Shown here: positions 1-10,100 of the stretch, one piece after another
Position numbering within the stretch: position 1 is the first letter of the stretch
Layout: every line of letters begins with the position of its first letter
Origin: Apteryx mantelli
Taxonomy: Eukaryota > Chordata > Aves > Apterygiformes > Apterygidae
Assembly: GCF_036417845.1 (NCBI RefSeq)
Contig: NW_027118693.1
Span: 2,552,001 to 2,616,000 of the forward strand
Length of the DNA: 64,000 nt
Direction: 5' to 3'
Notes under the pieces: generated by a model
The model's database searches: none
The model's input: the letters and a program-made list of their open reading frames with translations, nothing else
What the model was told of the DNA's origin: nothing
Program-made: the position numbers and the translations under genes

Positions 1-3000
1 TATCTGCCATGAGCAGGTGGCCCTGAAATTTTGTCTCCATCAGCAGCCCAAGAAAGGGGCTGGAGGGGGGATCCCAGAGTGTCCCTCTGCTGGGAGAGCA
101 TAGAGAGGCACTGGAGGCCGGCCCAGAGGAGCCACCTGAGCATAGAGATGTTAGGGAGGGTGTCCCCTCCAGGCGACCGTAGAGATGCAGCATGGTGTGT
201 CACAGACTGTCCCTCGCCATGGAGACCTTCGAGCCGGCGCGGGTGGAGCCAACCCCAGAAAGTCCCCGAGACTTGTGACCCTCCTGAACTCCCGTTCTCA
301 CCAAGCTTTCCTTTCCACCCCTTCTTCATCCCACGCTACTTCCAGTGCTACCTCCAGGAGAGAAATGTGATTGGTTCCAGTTTCCTGCACGTTACACATC
401 ACAGCAAATACAGCCCTTCCCTGTTTCTGGGGTTCGACCACAGGTGTGAAACACTGGTGCTGGCTGACGTTCAAGATCTTTTCACGGTACAAAAAGCATT
501 CCCAGCTTTTACATTTGTGATGCTTTTCCATGTAGACTGGGTACCTCTCTCACAAAATCCTGGACAAACCATTTAAAGACTAATAGCCAGGGCCTTGTGC
601 TGCCCCAGATCTACACATCAGCTTGCAGTTAAGGCCCCTTATTCTTGTGCCCATGTTATCTTGTGCCCAGTCTCAGAGCAGGCAGAAATGGCAATAATGC
701 AGCTATGGAGATGTTTGTGCAATGCCTGACGGAGCTCAAAAAAGTTTCTCGACCCAAACACCTTCCTACCATACTTAACAGGAGAGTAATGTTTGTTGTG
801 CAAAAGGAGAAAACAGGTCTTGAGATATTTGAGATAGTTATTTGGCTTAAATATCCCCCAGCTTTTTTTTTACCCTTGGACATGATGAAGATGTGTAGAG
901 TAATGTGTAACAGATCCTTAGACAACAGAGTTTTGCTTAGCACAACTGTCCTGTTTATGGACCACCAACAAAACAGTGGCCATTGCCCCTGCTATTTAGA
1001 CTGACTAAGTAGTGCTACTTTCTGTGGATGGTTTAGAAATGGAGGGTAGATCATATGGCACTGCCTATCCAACCCCAGCCACTTTTATGATAAAGGCTGG
1101 CAGATGGAAAGTCTGATCAGAAAAAAACAAAACAAAACTCCCTTTGACTCTAGGGGATCACTGACCCAAACACTTGTAAGATCTCTGTATTTGTATTGCT
1201 TAAATCAATAGTGGGGAACTAGAACGATGTGTGCCAAAGCCGGTCCTTCATGCTGCAGCCCCAAAGCCTAAGCCTCTGTGCCCTTTGGGAACCACAAGGT
1301 GACAGAGAAGCGGGACCTCGACATCAAGACCAAGTGGCTGCAGCACCTCCAAGGCCTGCACTGTTAGAGGACGCTGGATCCAGTGGATTTTTGAATAAAG
1401 GGATTCCTCCTTCCTGGTCCACTGGAAGGGAGACTGCTGTGCTTCTCTGTTCCCTGGTCCTGCCAGTAGCGAGACAGGGCATGTACTTCCAAGAGGCATA
1501 CACACTCTGTACGGACATGGTTGACCACCAAAAAATCAACTCCGGCAGGGGCACAGTACCTTTACAGGCACCACGGAGACGTGAGCAACACTCATAAACA
1601 TGAACGATACAAACGGCCTGGTCCTGTTCTTGCTCACCAGCTAACCAGACTCAAAGCTTGCAGGAGACCTCACACGCACCCTCGCACGGGTGTCTCTGGT
1701 AGCTGGCTGCCTTGACATCTGCAAGCCTTCCACACATGCACTCATGCAGAACAGCGAGCACGCTCACCCAGAAAAGAGCTAGGAAAAGGATTTAATACAA
1801 TGATAGGCTACACCGCAGAGAGCAGGTACACAGCCTGGCCAGACAAGTGTCCTTGCCAGCAGCTTGCTTACATATGACTGGCCCCTTTTATTCCCTTTGC
1901 CTCCATTTTCCCATGCTGCTTCTTCCATGATGCAGCTTGATCCCTCCCTTTCTCCAGCTTTATCCCCTTTGAAATAAACAGCCCATCTCTAAGTATTTTT
2001 TTCTTCATTGGTCCCACTTTTACTGCCTATGTACTCAAGTTTAATATTTCTGGTACTGTTAGCTAGGTAACCCCTGCCTCATGTAGTGCTTCTGATATCG
2101 TTACCTCAGTACTGCTGGTGCTGCAAGAGTCTACTCCCCGGAGGATTCCCAATACACCAGTTATGTGTGAAGCTTGTCCTTTTCTCATATAACTCTCCCT
2201 TAACCACCGCTGAAATCCAGCCATCCCTCACTGTGCTGTCTGGACTTGGCAGGGTCTCATTCTGTTCCCTGCAGTGTCCAATGATTTCTCATAGCCACTA
2301 GTTTCTCACGCCCTGTTCAGTTATCTCAACCCTGAGGCAGAGCCTAGTCATCTGCCTGCATACCCTAACCCTGTGTTGCCGGTGGAGCTGTGGGTCTGGA
2401 TGGGAAGACCCAGGGCCACCACATCCTTCACTGTGGTGCACAAGGACCCACCCAGAGCAGGATGACCAAGCTGCTCAAGAGCACCCAAGTGCTCTGCTGG
2501 GCTGAGCTTTGGTCACCCAACGTGCCATAGCTTCCCTGGGGTCCCACATGAGGAGATGGATTTTCCTATAAAGAGTTCACCCTTGTAGAATTCCCTTCGG
2601 AAATGGGACACTCACACACAAACTTTAAAAGAGCTGTTAAGGACAATTCTGCCCCTCAGAGGCCCTAACAAAATGAAATGCTGATTAGAAACAACTGCAC
2701 AGGAGTAAAGCAATGGCAATGCCTTCCCTTCCTCTGTGCTTTGTTTTTCCCTGTGGAATCCAAAATAAAAGGAGAAAAGGGATCTCTGTGTGTTGATTAT
2801 TCCTCTAAAATATGTTTCCTTTTATCAATTGTACATGCTTCTGCCCATCACTTTGCCATGTAAAGATATGGATGGAGACAGAAGTAAAAAATAAGGGTCG
2901 ATAGGGAGGAATATATAATTTCATTGATGGACAAGAAGAAAAAAGTGTGATAGAAGCATACATAGTTTATTTGAAAAAAATCTTGATGATGAAATAATCC

Positions 3001-3511
3001 TTCAGGAAAGAAAAGGAAGGTAGAAAATGCCTAATTCTCCAAGAAGAAATATGATGTTCTTTTTTTTTCCTTCGGGAGAATGCATCCTAGAGTCATCAAT
3101 GGAGATAGATAAAGCAGGGCTTTAAACAGTGGACATGCTCACAAAAATGGACATACGATCACAAAAGTGGACATGTTAAAAAAATGTGAATTTTTAAGAA
3201 ACCTTCCTCCAAAGTGAATAATAAAACTATCGTCTGCATGCTATCATTGACAAATCAGTGAGGCTGTCTTCATCACACTAATGAAACTGAGAAGTGTTTT
3301 ATGGATTTGAATCCAATGAATTTGAACCCATTGTAGTGTCTGAGCTTAATTTTCATGCTGAGCACCTTCTGTTATTCAGGGAAAGTGTTCTGAGCTTTTC
3401 TCAACAACCCCTGGATATTGTCCCCAGAGTTTTCAGCTAAATTTCCTGAGATGACTTATGAAAACTTCCTTGTGTCAGCATGCACTGGCAGTCTATGCCC
3501 CAGTCCTAAGA
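1..3511. other. No gene recognised
   Basis: Only short open frames lacking recognisable domains occur here. The stretch is mixed-composition DNA with A/T-rich patches after 2.9 kb. I see no tandem array, no LINE end and no RNA gene. Confidence 0.5.
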
Positions 3512-3532
3512 AGTGTGTGTGTGTGTGTGTGT
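3512..3532. repeat. (GT)n microsatellite
   Basis: About ten uninterrupted GT dinucleotides. A short TA/TG run lies about 150 bp further on (near 3,669-3,687). Confidence 0.9.
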
Positions 3533-3730
3533 TCAACATTTTATTAATATTTTTTAGATTTTGTTTATAAGAACCCCCTGTAACTAAGACTCACAATTCA
3601 CGTTCCTTCCTTTCACCACTACAATCCAATGAGAACATAAATCTCCTGAGGCACCTGTATTTAATAGCTATATATATATGTGTGTGATGTAATATATGGT
3701 ACATAATTAGAACTGCTGTCATGAAAAGCA

Positions 3731-4684
3731 TCATGACTGGGGGAAAAGCCGAACCTTTGCACAGCCAATGGCTTCCTTCAGGGCCAGTTTCACAGTCTCG
3801 TTTCTGAGACTGTAGATGAAGAGGTTTAAGAACGGGTACAGGACAGTGTTCAGCAAAGCTACAATTCTGTTGGTCTCCAAGGAAACCCCTTCTGAGGGCC
3901 GTGCATAGAGAACAATGCAGCATCCATATGCGATGGCTAAGTTGGTGAGATGGGAAGAACATGTAGCAAAAGCTTTCTTCCTCCCAGATGCTGATGGCAT
4001 GTGCAGAATACAGTGGTAGATGCACATGTAGGACACCAGGATTAAACATAAGGAACCCAGCAATGGAAACAATATCAAAATGGGGTCTGCTTTCCAAAGC
4101 AGGCTGGTGTCAGAGCAGGACAGTGTGAATAAGGGGGAGCTGTCACCAAAAAAAAGGTGGATCTTGTTGGGGCCACAGAAAGTCAGCTTTGAGAGGAGGA
4201 CCAGATGGTAACGCAAGAGCGTGAAGCCTATGGCCCACGCAGCAACAACCAGATGGGTGCAGAGCTGCTGCCTCATGACAGCAGCATAATGCAAAGGTTG
4301 GCAGATGGCAACATAGCGATCAAAGGACATGACAACAAGGAGGGAGAACTCTGTATAACCCAGGGCAGAATAGAAATAGGAGTGGGCAAAGCAGCTGCTT
4401 AATGAGATTGGTCTCCTTCCAGAGCTCAGAATCGCCAACCACGTGATGGTTGTGGAGGATGTGAACCAGATTTCCAGGAATGCCAGATTGCTGATGAAAA
4501 AGTACATGGGAGTTTGCAGGTGGTGATCCACACACACGAGGAAAATGATCATTGTGTTCCCTGTCACTGTTGTCAGGTATGTGAGTAGAAGGAGCAGGGA
4601 GAGAAATTGCTGTAGTCTTTGATCAAGCCCTGAGAAACCCTCCAGGATGAACTCAGCAACTGCAGTTTCATTTCCTGGTCCCAT
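3731..4684 (-). CDS. Olfactory receptor, OR6-like, intact frame
   Basis: A single-exon, seven-transmembrane, G-protein-coupled odorant receptor for the plasma membrane of olfactory neurons. The frame is 317 residues, the normal length for the family. I start at the methionine of MGPGNETAV, because it puts the N-glycosylation site NET at the usual place; an in-frame ATG 12 codons upstream (4720) is possible. Family marks in order: GN in TM1, PMYFFISNLAFLEIW in TM2 (the LEIW form points to OR6), a TM3 Cys, SFDRYVAICQPLHY at the end of TM3, KAFATCSSHL before TM6, and FIYSLRN at the end of TM7. Two key positions are altered. The ECL2 motif usually read as FFCD is FFGD, removing the Cys that pairs with TM3. 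The TM7 NPxxY motif is NLFIY. The gene may be a recently eroded receptor with an intact frame. The nearest neighbour is the OR remnant at 6.4-6.9 kb on the same strand. Confidence 0.93.
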   Translation of the reverse strand: MGPGNETAVAEFILEGFSGLDQRLQQFLSLLLLLTYLTTVTGNTMIIFLVCVDHHLQTPMYFFISNLAFLEIWFTSSTTITWLAILSSGRRPISLSSCFAHSYFYSALGYTEFSLLVVMSFDRYVAICQPLHYAAVMRQQLCTHLVVAAWAIGFTLLRYHLVLLSKLTFCGPNKIHLFFGDSSPLFTLSCSDTSLLWKADPILILFPLLGSLCLILVSYMCIYHCILHMPSASGRKKAFATCSSHLTNLAIAYGCCIVLYARPSEGVSLETNRIVALLNTVLYPFLNLFIYSLRNETVKLALKEAIGCAKVRLFPQS

Positions 4685-4720
4685 GTCTAATTTCAGTACA
4701 TCCTGCAGAGACAGGAGCAT

Positions 4721-6384
4721 GAAGAAACAAGTGTGAGAATTTCACAGTCTCGACAGGAGGGTAGATCCTTCCTTCTTTGCTCCCTTGCTTGCTTCCTAGG
4801 TAGCACAGACAGAAATATTCCTCTCAGCCATTCATTGCACCCTGATTTCTCTGCTTCACATTTCAGTGAGAGTCCTCAGAGATTTTACTGTCTTCTTTCT
4901 ACCTTTTCCAGCCACTCACAAAGCATTCTTTCTCAAGAGCACAGTACTGTAAAGAGGTTGTGAACTAGTTCATGCCATGCCTGGGAAATTCCCTGTTCAC
5001 TTCGACCATTTGCAAACATCCATCACATCTGTGCTTCAAAAGCCAACCTAATCTCCTGGCAAAAATACTTACTAGTATCTACAGATGCCAGCCCATCCAT
5101 TTAGATAAGTATTTTGAAAGTTATTCCTTCTACTTTTCAGTGCTTGCCTTTTTTGACTTGGAAAATCTGTGAGGCTGCTGGTCTCAAAACAAGCCAATAT
5201 CGAGGATCTCTTCTGTAATCCCCTGCTTTCTTCCACATCTTCTTCCTCTCTGTTTCTCCAGAAACATTGAGGAACATTGTTATTAAATGTCCTGACCTAA
5301 ATGCCTTGCTTTCCCTTTAGGGGAGGGGGGAAATCGTCTCATCTTAAAGAACTTAAAGGCTGTCTTTTTGATTATTTGACATAGGAAGCATCTGGAACAA
5401 AATAATACTAAGCAGGGTGATGTTTTAGATGTCTAAAAGTCAGGCACTTCAGTCTGAGCAAGTTAGCTTCCTCCCATCTTGTCAGTGCAGAGAGGGAGAA
5501 GAGTGTCTGGAAGAGACTGGTAACACTTCTTTCACATGCCAGTTACAGTCTGGGAGGAGCCAGCCTCTCTCTAGAGCTCTCTCTTTTCCCCCATTAACAA
5601 CATAGGGAACAAGGGAAAACAAGTGCAGACTCCAGCTGCGCACAGACACCTCTAATGAAGCTGATGAAACTCACTACTTCTGTCTCAAACTTCTTAATTT
5701 ACTAAGTAGCTAATTTCTTTTTCAAACCAAAGAACACGTCTAACAGAAGGAAGTCCAAGGAAAACATAGGCAATAAATACTGACATTTTTCCCTCCACCT
5801 TTGCATTTGGTTTTAGATATATAAAGGAAAGGAGCAGATGACTCCACAAATAGGATGCTTCAAAAATGCAGGGGCAGAGGGGAGAAGGAGATGATGGGTT
5901 TCAAGGAGTGAACCAGAGGTTCTCCACAGACTCTGTTGTCCCCCCAGACCTTGTCTCAGAGTGTAGTGGGTGGCTTTTATACAGAGAGTAAAACGGGAAG
6001 CTCAGTAGTGGGCAATAGCCCATGTTTGCATTGGTGTTTTAACCTGGAGCTCAGGTTAGTCCTAGATCCCAAATGCCCTGTCTTGCTCTCTGCTTCTAGT
6101 CTGGCAGAGGGGAATCTCTGGACTGGGTTCATCTGGAAGATATGCTGAAATTGAACCAGTGGCTGTAATTATTTGAGCAAAAACTCAAGCCCGGTCACCT
6201 ATAGCAATATCACTGTAGCCTCAGTGAATCAGAGGTGACAGTCTCAGCTCCCCATTTGCTGCATGTCAGCTAACATCATGCTTCTCCTGAATGTACCTTC
6301 TTAGAGGAACCTGCAAAGCTGCTGAGAGCTTACAGCAAAGCAGCTTCTCTGCTCACCATGGGGGTAACCCTCTGTTGAAGCCTT
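4721..6384. other. No gene recognised
   Basis: This is the 5' flank of the OR gene, where an upstream non-coding exon would lie; none can be fixed from sequence alone. No repeats or RNA genes are apparent. Confidence 0.45.
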
Positions 6385-6944
6385 TTATCTGGCTTTGGTT
6401 GGTGCAAAGTATTTGCTGTATTCAGGCCCCACGTAGCCAAAAATGGAGCAGAGGGTACCTTGGTATATAAGATGGTGGGGCTGAGCAAGGACAGAGATGC
6501 CGTCACCCAGTGGGTAAAGATAAGCATGGAGCCCAACCAGGGCTTCATAAAGATGGTACAGTGCGATGGATTGCAAATGGCCCCGCAGCAATCAAAAGGC
6601 ATCACAACAAGCAGGTTGAATTCACTTGTGCCCAGGAAGATGGAAAGGAAGGTCTGCGATCGGCAAGTAGCCACAGGATGGTCTTAATCTCCAAGATGAG
6701 GCTGACAAACCTTTTAGGGGCAAAGGGAACCAAATATCTAGGAAGGAGAAGCTGCTGGGGAAGAGATACGCTAGGGGTGGAACTGGTGGTTGAGTCAAAT
6801 GATGGCTATCATGACCATATGCCCCATGGCAGTGAGCAGATAAATCACCCACGGCAGCGTGAAGAAGAGGATTTACATTTGAGGAGTGACCGAAAAGGAC
6901 TTCCCAAAGAATTTTCCCACTGTGGTATGGTTGGGAGGATCCAT
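6385..6944 (-). pseudogene. Decayed olfactory receptor
   Basis: The remnant starts at MDPPNHTTV (ATG at 6942-6944), a typical OR N-terminus. It continues through several frames with pieces resembling TM1-TM2 and then a TM3-TM4 block (SEFNLLVVMPFDCCGAICNP). In that block the DRY motif has become DCC. There are at least two in-frame stops near TM1 and frameshifts before TM3. Similarity fades in ECL2 near 6,400, so TM5-TM7 are missing. It is a dead copy on the same strand as the OR at 3.7-4.7 kb. Confidence 0.8.
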
Positions 6945-8025
6945 TTCAGAATCCGGTCAGTTGAAGGTGTGACAAGAGTAACTAATGTCATGAGTGGTGA
7001 AATTCATCTTGCTGCCTTCATCAATTTTCCCTTCCCTTTTCCTAGTCCTACTTTTCTTTCTTGAGGTGGGAGACCAGAACTGCACAAGGGATTCTCATTT
7101 TCTCTTTGTTTATATCCAATGCCATGAAATAAAGGTTGATTCATCCCACCTGTCTTTAGACACAGGAAACAACTCTCCTGCCTCACTTGCTTGCAGAGGT
7201 AGGCCAGAGTGCTAGCTAAGAGCCAGTACTTGTGGCAAAAGCTTTGGAAATCAAGTTCCAGGTATGAAATTCAGGTTTCTCTTACAGTTAGAATTGTGGT
7301 GTGGGTGGGCACCAGGCTATCAGGCCTGTGCCTGTGTGCACACTCAGAGCACTCAAGTCATTAATCCCCTGGGTGGCCCAGGAACTCCCCCATCTAGTAA
7401 TCCACACAGGTGAGCTGATGGCCAGGTCTGAGACAGGCAGTTTCAGACTTGAAACTAGGAGATTGACTGAACTCCTACCACTTTCCAAATTAAGTGTTGG
7501 ACTGACTGGTGCAGAACCTCTCCAAGTGGGTATTTCGGACAGTTCTAGAGATTTCTAGAGGCAGATCCTGCTGTGCCTGGTCCAATTCCTGTTCTTAAAT
7601 GAGGTGAGTACTATCACAGGTGAAGTATCTGGCTGTTTCAGAGATCCCTGCAGAGATGGCAGCTACAGAACTGATTAAACTGTAAATACTTAAGGCCCTT
7701 GAAAATTGACAGTGGAAACTGCTCCTGCAAATGAAGAAGTGGCCATGTAGGACAGTCTTCTGTGCATTCTTAGGAGAGTTAGGAGATGCTTTGGTATGTA
7801 GTTTGAGGTAATCAGTAACAATGGCTCATGCATATGCTGGAGAGGTCACACAGGACCACAAGCCAGCTGGACTATAAAAATTCCCCAGAAGAACAGTTCA
7901 GGGAGTCTCATCTGATCCAGTGGAAGCCACTGTTGGAAGGACCCTGGCAAAGGAGACCGCCACCGCTATCTGGGCAGTAACCAACCATCCCGCTCAAGAG
8001 ATTTGATACCCCTTGTGAGTGTTAC
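6945..8025. other. No gene recognised
   Basis: Short open frames only. A TATAAAAA string near 7,874 is followed by about 150 bp of unremarkable sequence and could be a remnant promoter or LTR. No product can be assigned. Confidence 0.35.
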
Positions 8026-8880
8026 CTGTGACATGCCAATAGAGGGGCGTCTGGGATTCTTTTGAATTCGGGGGTTATTTGCACTGAACTCCGAGAGATC
8101 GTCTTTTGTCAAGTATGAGAATTTATTAGAGATAAGAGGTCATAACAAAAAAAGTTAGAAATATAACAGAACTGAAAATATATATATACATATCAGAGCT
8201 CTACAGTTAAATCATAGATGCACGGTACAGCGACCGCTCTCGCCCTTTATTGGCCACCCTTCCGGTACAGTTTTGCCTGGATTCTCCTCATCATGCCATT
8301 GAAATCCACAGGCCAGCTGATGGTCGGTCAGAGTCCACACCAATTTAAGTGTCTTACCATCTTTTATAGCCAGTCCAAACAACGCCAGCCCACAGTTACA
8401 CAAAGGCCGTATGGCCTCAGTCAATAACAGCGTGCACATCAACAGGTAACCTAGTGCTCAGCCCACAGCACTGTTCAGTTAGTAACAATTTGCCCACTAA
8501 CAGGTCGTTCTGTGGGGAATGGTTCCACAGCACCTAGATGTTTATGGGGTGAGTCTGTGGTGTCACTTCTCCTCTGTCTGGAATTGTCAGTCGTGGGGTC
8601 GTTAGATGGTTGCCCCCAGGCTGCAGCAACCCCACAGTGTGGTGGCTCCAGCTGTGATGCACCCGGGGTTCCTTAACTCCTGGGAGCACCCCAGAGCAAA
8701 CCCCTCTTCTGTGGGCTGCACCATCCAGAGTCCCACGCTTGCCTGGGTGGCGCCTGTCACTCCACCCCTTGACACTGTCAGACACACGCATTTATTTCAG
8801 AAGTCAGCAAATTCCCCTTGGTGTGCAGTGGGCGGCTTTTGGGTAAGCACAGCGTACTGGGGAAATGCGCACTGCTATTA
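8026..8880 (-). mobile_element. Possible decayed LTR
   Basis: Read on the minus strand, the stretch has an AATAAA signal (TTTATT at about 8,118-8,123 on the plus strand). About 90 bp of U5-like sequence follows it and ends near 8,026. The interior is GC-richer than its flanks and has no coding capacity. Neither a second LTR nor a target-site duplication is apparent. It could be a solo LTR or an ordinary intergenic stretch. Confidence 0.35.
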
Positions 8881-9770
8881 ATAGACGCCAAAAGCAAAGC
8901 ATGCCCATTTGTAGTAACACGTAAACAACTGTTAAAAATAACAGTCTTAATCCTAATAGCAACATGATTGGTCTGGCCTATTGACCCAAATTCGGTGAAT
9001 CTGAGTGTTGTTCCAGTTCAATATGTTGACACAGAAATCTTATTTCCTTTAATTGCAAGCATTTCTTTCCTGCACCGAAAGATCAGTTTGTTCCCCAAGC
9101 TGGAATAGTTCCCTTCAGAGGAGCTTCAAATAGAGTTGGTCACCTTTTTTATTATTTTTCCATATTTCCCTGTCTTCTCTATAGTAAACAGACAACTTTA
9201 ACTTCAGATCAACAGCTGTTACCCTTATGCTTAGATTTTACCATCTTTTTCTCTTTCTTTCCTTTCCTTTCATCAAGGGAAGGTGTTAGCCCCTTCCTTA
9301 GGAGCATCAATTTTTACAAACACTAGAATACAGCTGTTGAGTTTCGTTATCAGCCTGGTATGAGTATCCTCTCATTCTTAGGTCTGCCATCTTCCTTTGG
9401 TGTTACTTCTCTTCTGGCTCCTAGATTCATTCTATTATTTAGATACTTTTAAAAAACACATTACTTAGCCTAACAATTCTACCACTCTTTATGGCTGCTT
9501 CTTTTCAAGTTCTTGCTCTTCAGAGGGTCACTCTGCAAAACCCAAACAAAAAGTAAACCCTACCAAGGCCATTCGGTTGTTATAGTTTGGTTTTAACTGT
9601 AACTGCTGAAGCTACTTCTTTTAAGGTTACTCAGTTACATCCATCTATTATTCACATTTGAACAGGGTTTTTTTTTCCATTGATTTTTCTTTATGCTCAG
9701 AAACTTTTACTACAGCTTGGGGCATTTTCCAGCCCCTTCTGGTTTCTGGTGTACTTAAAGATGCTGGCTT
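8881..9770. other. AT-rich stretch, possible retroviral remnant
   Basis: A/T-rich sequence with no frame long enough to identify. It lies on the upstream (U3) side of the LTR-like block at 8.0-8.9 kb, as read on the minus strand. A short hydrophobic frame on that strand near 8.9 kb could be part of a decayed env. This is weak. Confidence 0.25.
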
Positions 9771-9903
9771 TCCGCATTCGAGGTCTTTTCTTGTTTCCTA
9801 ACTCTGCCCCTGGGGCTCTTCTCTGCAGAGCCCGATCTCCACCCTGAGTCCTCCTGTGCCTCAGTGCCAGGCAGAGCAGTTCTACTGGGCAGGGGGGGCA
9901 GAG

Positions 9904-9929
9904 CGTTTCTCACGGTCTTGTGAGAAACG
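9904..9929. repeat. Perfect 10-bp hairpin
   Basis: CGTTTCTCAC and its exact complement GTGAGAAACG are separated by six bases (GGTCTT). It lies just upstream of the CCAAT-bearing inverted repeat. No following T run suggests a Pol III terminator. Confidence 0.7.
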
Positions 9930-9970
9930 AGCTGCCCAAGCCCAGTCCTGCTTTCCACCCAAAGCCTCCC

Positions 9971-10100
9971 CTGCTTTGCTCCCTCTCCTCTTTCACTTCT
10001 CCTTCATGTCTTTTTTTCCTTCCACATGGTGGACTCCAATTGGCTGACAGAGCCATCAGTGAAATCCAGACCCGCCCCCCCTCCTCCTGCCAGCCAATAG
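9971..10100 (+). repeat. Inverted copy of the CpG-island CCAAT core
   Basis: About 130 bp that match, in inverted orientation, 13,467-13,592. The shared order is a pyrimidine tract, TTCCACATG, a CCAATTGG box (10,036), the sequence TGGCTGACAGAGCCATCAGTG, a C-rich run, and a second CCAAT box (10,094). The flanks are much less CpG-rich than the partner, so this copy may be a displaced or decayed promoter half. Confidence 0.85.
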
